Below, one piece after another: positions 59,701-64,000 of a stretch of DNA of 64,000 nucleotides. Under the pieces are notes generated by a model, which did not search any database, had not been told where the DNA came from, and saw nothing but the letters and a program-made list of their open reading frames with translations. The translations under genes and the position numbers were made by a program. This DNA is from Sinotaia quadrata (Eukaryota; Mollusca; Gastropoda; Architaenioglossa; Viviparidae). Every line of letters starts with the position of its first letter. Within the stretch, counting starts at the first letter, position 1. The stretch is taken from assembly GCA_028829895.1 (NCBI GenBank), contig CM054178.1, forward strand, positions 66,888,835 to 66,952,834, written 5' to 3'.

Positions 59701-61679
59701 CTGCAGCAATGTAATTGGAAAGCGAATGATGAAATAACCCAATCGTTTCTCCTTTCTTTTTCATTACACAATCTCGTCAAAATGACTGTCTGTCGGCCAA
59801 GGAAGCGAGCTCCAGAAAAGCCTACACGTCGGGCAACATAAACAGTGGAAGGTGTATACAAAGAGAAGGGAAGAGAACAAAAAACGTGATGCCGGAAAAG
59901 CAACAGGAGACAACCCTAAAGCTCATAGATACTGGTGCGCGCGCGCACACACACACACATACACAACACAACATACAAGTGCTCACACGGTTTAGACAAG
60001 AAACCTTAGATATTAATCAAATTTTAAAGAAAACAAGAAGCGAACACTAACACAAAAAGCAGACATTTAGGTCTGCATCCATGCAACAACAATAAAAAAA
60101 AGAATAATTTAAAATGCAATGACATAGACGAAGGTGAGTATATTATGTAACAACTTAATAAACGCTTTCTGTGGGAGGGTAAAACATTCAAACTATCTGT
60201 CTGTCTGTCTATCTATCTATTGTACGTATATCTAGCAAAATCGATTATTATAATTTTTCTGAGTGTGCATAGTTTTTTTAAATTGCACTTCTTTGTGAAG
60301 TGTGTATGTGTGTGCATGAGTGTGTAGCTTTTTTGGAGAGTGGTTACAGTGAAATGAGAACAGACTTTGTTAAACGAGTGAACAACTCGAGTTAAATGAC
60401 AAGAAAACTCCATGTGAGCAACACAAATGTGTCATTAACAAAGCACTTGACTAGATCTGTGTGTATTTATTTAATTCCAGTCCACGAACACCATCGCGTC
60501 AGATCTGAACTGCAAAAGAACGGCTCCCACTGACCATATGTGTAGCCCGCTCACCTGGAAAGGTGTGACCTAGAGTTCACCTTCTCAAGAAATACTTAAG
60601 GGACGCCACTCCTGCTGTGATTTGTTCCAGCCACCTATTACCTTTAGAATAGCATTCTCTTTGCAGCATTTCACAACCTTTCATCATCTACAGGTGATAC
60701 CGGTGACGTCGTAGTGAGATGAGACCCTTTGTGTCCCTGAAATATAGGTCAAGTGTACGGAAAGCAGGGGGTCATGTGAAAGTTTGGTTCTGTAACCAAA
60801 CACCGGCTTGTTTCAAACAAATATGTCCACACCCTAGCTACGGTAGTTTGATTTCCTTTAAATACTTTGAATTTTTGTGACTGCTGGTGCTACGTATGCC
60901 AAGGTATTTGATTATCGAGTAGTCTAAATCATTACTTCAGAATTTAGGAGAGATTTATAAATGTGGATGGCAGATGGTCAAACTATCTTAAGAACTCCGT
61001 AACTATAAGTTTTCCTTATTTTCTCTTAAAGAAGTGTTGCTGTATTATAATAGTAACAGTAAGTTTTGCCTATTTTCGTTCACTTCTACTGTTCGTTGCC
61101 AGATTCCGAATACTTTCACTGAATTACTTGTATTGTTCATTATTGTTCTCCAGTCCAGATCGTTTAAAACAATTTAACGAGTTGGTAACTAGACTGCTGT
61201 GAATTATCACATTCAGAGAGGGCTGGATGTATTCTTAATGAGACGTCTGAAGTTGGCTTTATTGTGACTATTCTACTCATAAAAAGTAGAATCCCTAGAG
61301 AAGTAAAACTATACCTTTTCATATGTTGAATCCAACAAATCGCAGAGAGTGTATGTACATTAAATACCTCCGGAGCTAGAGATAACTCACAGGGATGCAA
61401 TTGACAGCTGATTAATGCATGCATAATTTGCTTCTAAGCAGCAAGTATAATTACGATGCTAATGGAGTATATATGAAGTTATCATCCAGTGGGGCATGAG
61501 TATCGCTAGACCCTTCTAATGTAACAGCTCGTCATGTATAAATCTAACAGACTTCTGACGAGGTCAGTGTTCGGGTGATAATGTGATATATATATATAGC
61601 TTTGTTATTACAGGGAAGAAAAACTCAAAAATGCCAACGGTTAATATATGCAGTCATCAACAGGAATGGAATTAGCAAT
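59701..61679. other. Non-coding stretch
   Basis: Contains the end of a 140-codon plus-strand frame (59419-59841) without recognisable domain, a (CG/CA)n run at 59937-59960, and a short TATC/TGTC run at 60198-60221. The patch 60530-60600 has a weak A-box/B-box resemblance, rejected as a SINE call. Otherwise AT-rich. Confidence 0.5.
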
Positions 61680-61790
61680 AATGTACCTAAATAGATCCGT
61701 GAAATAATGTACCTAAATAGATCCGTGAAATAATGTACCTAAATAGATCCGTGAAATAATGTACCTAAATAGATCCGTGAAATAATGTGG
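61680..61790. repeat. Minisatellite, 26-bp units x 4
   Basis: TGAAATAATGTACCTAAATA followed by GATCCG; copies essentially identical. Confidence 0.96.
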
Positions 61791-62267
61791 CTTTTTATTA
61801 CCACTTATTCACTGCCTAAGATCCCTAAGTGCTTCACAAGTACGGTGATGATGTCGACAATCCCGAGATAGGGAGAGGATGTGTCAAACAGAAGAACTCT
61901 AGTCAGTATGGGTGGGTCTTGAATCCTGGCCCCTCGGGCAGTCTAAATCAGAGTGCACCGCCTACCAGTACCATTAATAAAGAAAGAACTAACAGCCTAT
62001 GTTCTTTGCTGCCGTTTTGTAAGGCACACAGAAGTGAAAATAACTTACCAATATAAAAGAAACAAAAAAAATTAATAATAAAATTTTGAAGTGTTAAAAA
62101 TATTTGCGTGTAGAAACAGTGGGATTTAGAAGTGATATTGTAAAGAAAGATTTAAAATAAAAATCATATTAAAGCAGTATTAGCCACAAGAAAAAGAGTA
62201 CATTCAATTTGTTTTTGTGTTGCAATCAAACAGAGCCTTTTGATCAAAGTGATTTTTTAATATATGA
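61791..62267. other. Non-coding stretch with possible repeat remnant
   Basis: 61830-61980 is richer in GC, with GGTCTTGAATCCTGGCCCCT (B-box-like) at about 61916, and may be a piece of a dispersed repeat. There is no A-box at the right distance. The rest is AT-rich. Confidence 0.4.
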
Positions 62268-62465
62268 TTGTTTGTGCGTGTGCGTGGTATATGTGTGGGT
62301 GAATGTGTGTGCGTGCGTGCATGTGTGGGTGTATGTGCGGATGTGCATGTGTGTGTGTGGGGGGGGGTATGTGTGTGCGTGCATGTGTGTGGGGTGGGAA
62401 TGTGTGTGCGTTCGTGCATGTGTGGGTTGTGCATTGTGGCTGTGCATGTGTGCGCGTGTACTGTG
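62268..62465. repeat. Imperfect TG/GTGCATG-rich repeat
   Basis: TG dinucleotides with frequent CG and CATG steps, plus an inner run of 8-9 G. Both strands give long low-complexity frames that are artefacts. Confidence 0.9.
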
Positions 62466-63589
62466 TTGCAATGATTAGTAAACATTTTAATTTTCACTTA
62501 GAGTTTACATTTTAGTCTAGAAAAACAAATAGAGCGGTAGCTACATCCAAGCAAATCTAACTTCACCAGATCCAGCTGTTTATCTATACAAAATAAGTAT
62601 TTCCTTACGTGTCAAAGGTCACTTTCCTAAGTAGATATCCATATTCGCATATTTCGTACGTGCAAAGTGTCACTGGTCTAGGGATGGCGTCACGCGGGTT
62701 TCAACACTCTGGTCCCTCCATGCAAGCGCCAACAAGCAAAAGCGATGTCTTAGGCCTGATCTAATCAGGTTCCAGATTCAGGAAATCCGGAAAAAGACAA
62801 GGAGCTTTCTCAGCCCAGGTAAGACCCTAACGAAACCCTACTAACCTGACCACAGATCCTTACTGTACTAAGATTAAAACTCTTTTTTTCTCTTTTTGCT
62901 CTTTCATGCTTTTAAATTTTTTAGTGTGCGTCTTTTCGTTAGGTACTTGAAAAGACCGGGTTGCATAGTTACACATATCTTCGTTCCTTTTCTACCACCA
63001 CCACAACTTTCTACTACTAATGCGTAGCCTCTCCCACTTAGCGCACTTGAAAGAAATAGGCCACCTTTGTTCGTTATCTATGCTTTGATCCAGATCTATC
63101 TACATGATACAAACTGGCATCTCCCAGGCGAGTTTTGGTAATTAGGTGGCATCGGCACTGCTTTCGGTGGGGTCTAAACGTTGATTCCCAGTGATATCCC
63201 TAATGCCAAAGAGACGTTCCAAAAACGTTCGTGAAGAAGCAAGGCAGTTCGTATGCCAGTAGAAGAAAGTAGATGATGTTAGATAATCATCAAATAGACT
63301 TCAAACCTAGTAAACAGCTTCCTTAGTGATACTTTTTCGTCTTCTAATTTCTTCCACCACGTCTCAGTCTCAGATTATTTTCATACATTTGAAAAAAATT
63401 CTCGAGAAAAAATTCAGTCATTAGGCTTTCTAACTTTAACCGATTTAAAGCAACAGCTAGAATCCGTGACTGTTTCAGGATTTCGAATGTAGGTGCGCCC
63501 TTCAGCTAGTAAGTGCTCACGGATTGCAAAAGACATGACCCTTTTATCTTTCTCTCTTTCACATTCTATTCTTCTATCTACTACCCCCC
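62466..63589. other. Non-coding stretch
   Basis: No gene, array or mobile element recognised. 62640-62870 and 63100-63260 are somewhat richer in GC. Confidence 0.55.
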
Positions 63590-63658
63590 CCCCCTTCACT
63601 TCCTCGTCTCTGTCTCTCTCTCTCTCTGTGTCTCTGTCTGTCTCTGTCTCTGTTTCTC

Positions 63659-63715
<57 letters not shown>
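63590..63715. repeat. Pyrimidine tract (TC)n/(TGTC)n
   Basis: A C9-10 run followed by TC, TGTC and TC repeats over about 125 bp. The mirror-like polypyrimidine ends (TCTCTC) are potential triplex-forming sequence. Confidence 0.95.
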
Positions 63716-63717
<2 letters not shown>

Positions 63718-64000
63718 AATACATCGATTTTCAAACATGTTTAGACTATGGTACATTGGCTTTAATTACAATTTTTTAGATAGATGGATGGATGGATGGA
63801 TGGATAATAGAAAAATGACAGACAAAAGAATGCATCGATACCTGAAATAGAAATAGACAAAAGACAACTTAGAACTATAGATCAGAAAGACAGAAGATAT
63901 ACAGACATATAGAAGTTATATCAGTAACTATGATGAAGACAGATAGAAGAACATAAAGGATAGCTATGATGGAGTTCCAGACAGGAAGAAGATATAAGGA
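63716..64000. other. Non-coding end of window with (GATG)n
   Basis: (GATG)6 at about 63782-63804, then GA-rich sequence with scattered ACAGA/AGAAGA. The start of a further diverged array is possible but cut by the window edge. Confidence 0.6.

Noticed and set aside
59419..59841. 140-codon plus-strand frame after an acceptor-like pyrimidine tract
   Set aside because: Pro/Ser-rich without any family resemblance; an opposite-strand frame is also open. The pyrimidine-rich GC patch explains the lack of stops. Kept only as part of the promoter-like region.
60543..60581. tRNA-like segment (TAGCCCGCTCACC, hairpin CACCTGGAAAGGTG, TAGAGTTCACC)
   Set aside because: The B-box match is poor and no cloverleaf can be completed; spacing is short. 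Too weak for a SINE or tRNA call.
61830..61980. Possible SINE with GGTCTTGAATCC
   Set aside because: No A-box at the right distance; only a suggestion of a dispersed repeat.

Overview
This is AT-rich animal nuclear DNA with a single recognisable host coding exon and no bacterial-style gene organisation. The exon (11379-11900, minus strand) encodes the N-terminal T1 tetramerisation domain of a Shaw/Kv3-type voltage-gated potassium channel and is bounded by convincing splice signals on both sides. Long stretches of simple repeats, many unrelated minisatellites, tRNA-derived SINE-like copies and decayed non-LTR retrotransposons point to a large invertebrate genome. The repeat style and the retrotransposon peptides look molluscan (gastropod or cephalopod), but that is inference from recall, not proof.

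Layout: positions 1-11378 lie downstream of the exon on its own strand and should be intron. No S1-S6 channel exon is visible there. This part holds several tandem arrays, a short inverted-repeat element (4033-4253), a B-box-bearing SINE-like remnant (about 5.55 kb) and a retrotransposon C-terminal remnant flanked by AAT microsatellites (7703-8103). Positions 11909-64000 lie upstream of the exon behind a splice acceptor only 8 bases before the start codon. They probably include a long 5' UTR intron and possibly the promoter. The best promoter-like patch is at 59.28-59.69 kb (CpG cluster, NRF1-type palindrome, RFX-like X-box), with a weaker TATA candidate on the minus strand at 44.31 kb.

The dominant property of the window is an archipelago of about 45 tandem arrays, mostly of 26-65 bp units and mostly different in sequence. 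Several have internal structure: an 8-unit higher-order repeat in a 43-bp array (26.5-27.4 kb), a two-type alternating array (6.4-7.1 kb), arrays invaded by mobile elements (a 76-bp hAT-like MITE with 8-bp target duplication at 42.0 kb; a LINE 3' end at 48.9 kb), and a family of related arrays spread over 55.2-58.0 kb. A dispersed repeat called R1 here occurs four times in one orientation.

I found no CRISPR array, operon, defence system or canonical tRNA/rRNA gene. Nearly all open reading frames over 60 codons come from repeats or chance. Array boundaries were read by eye and are good to roughly 10-20 bases.
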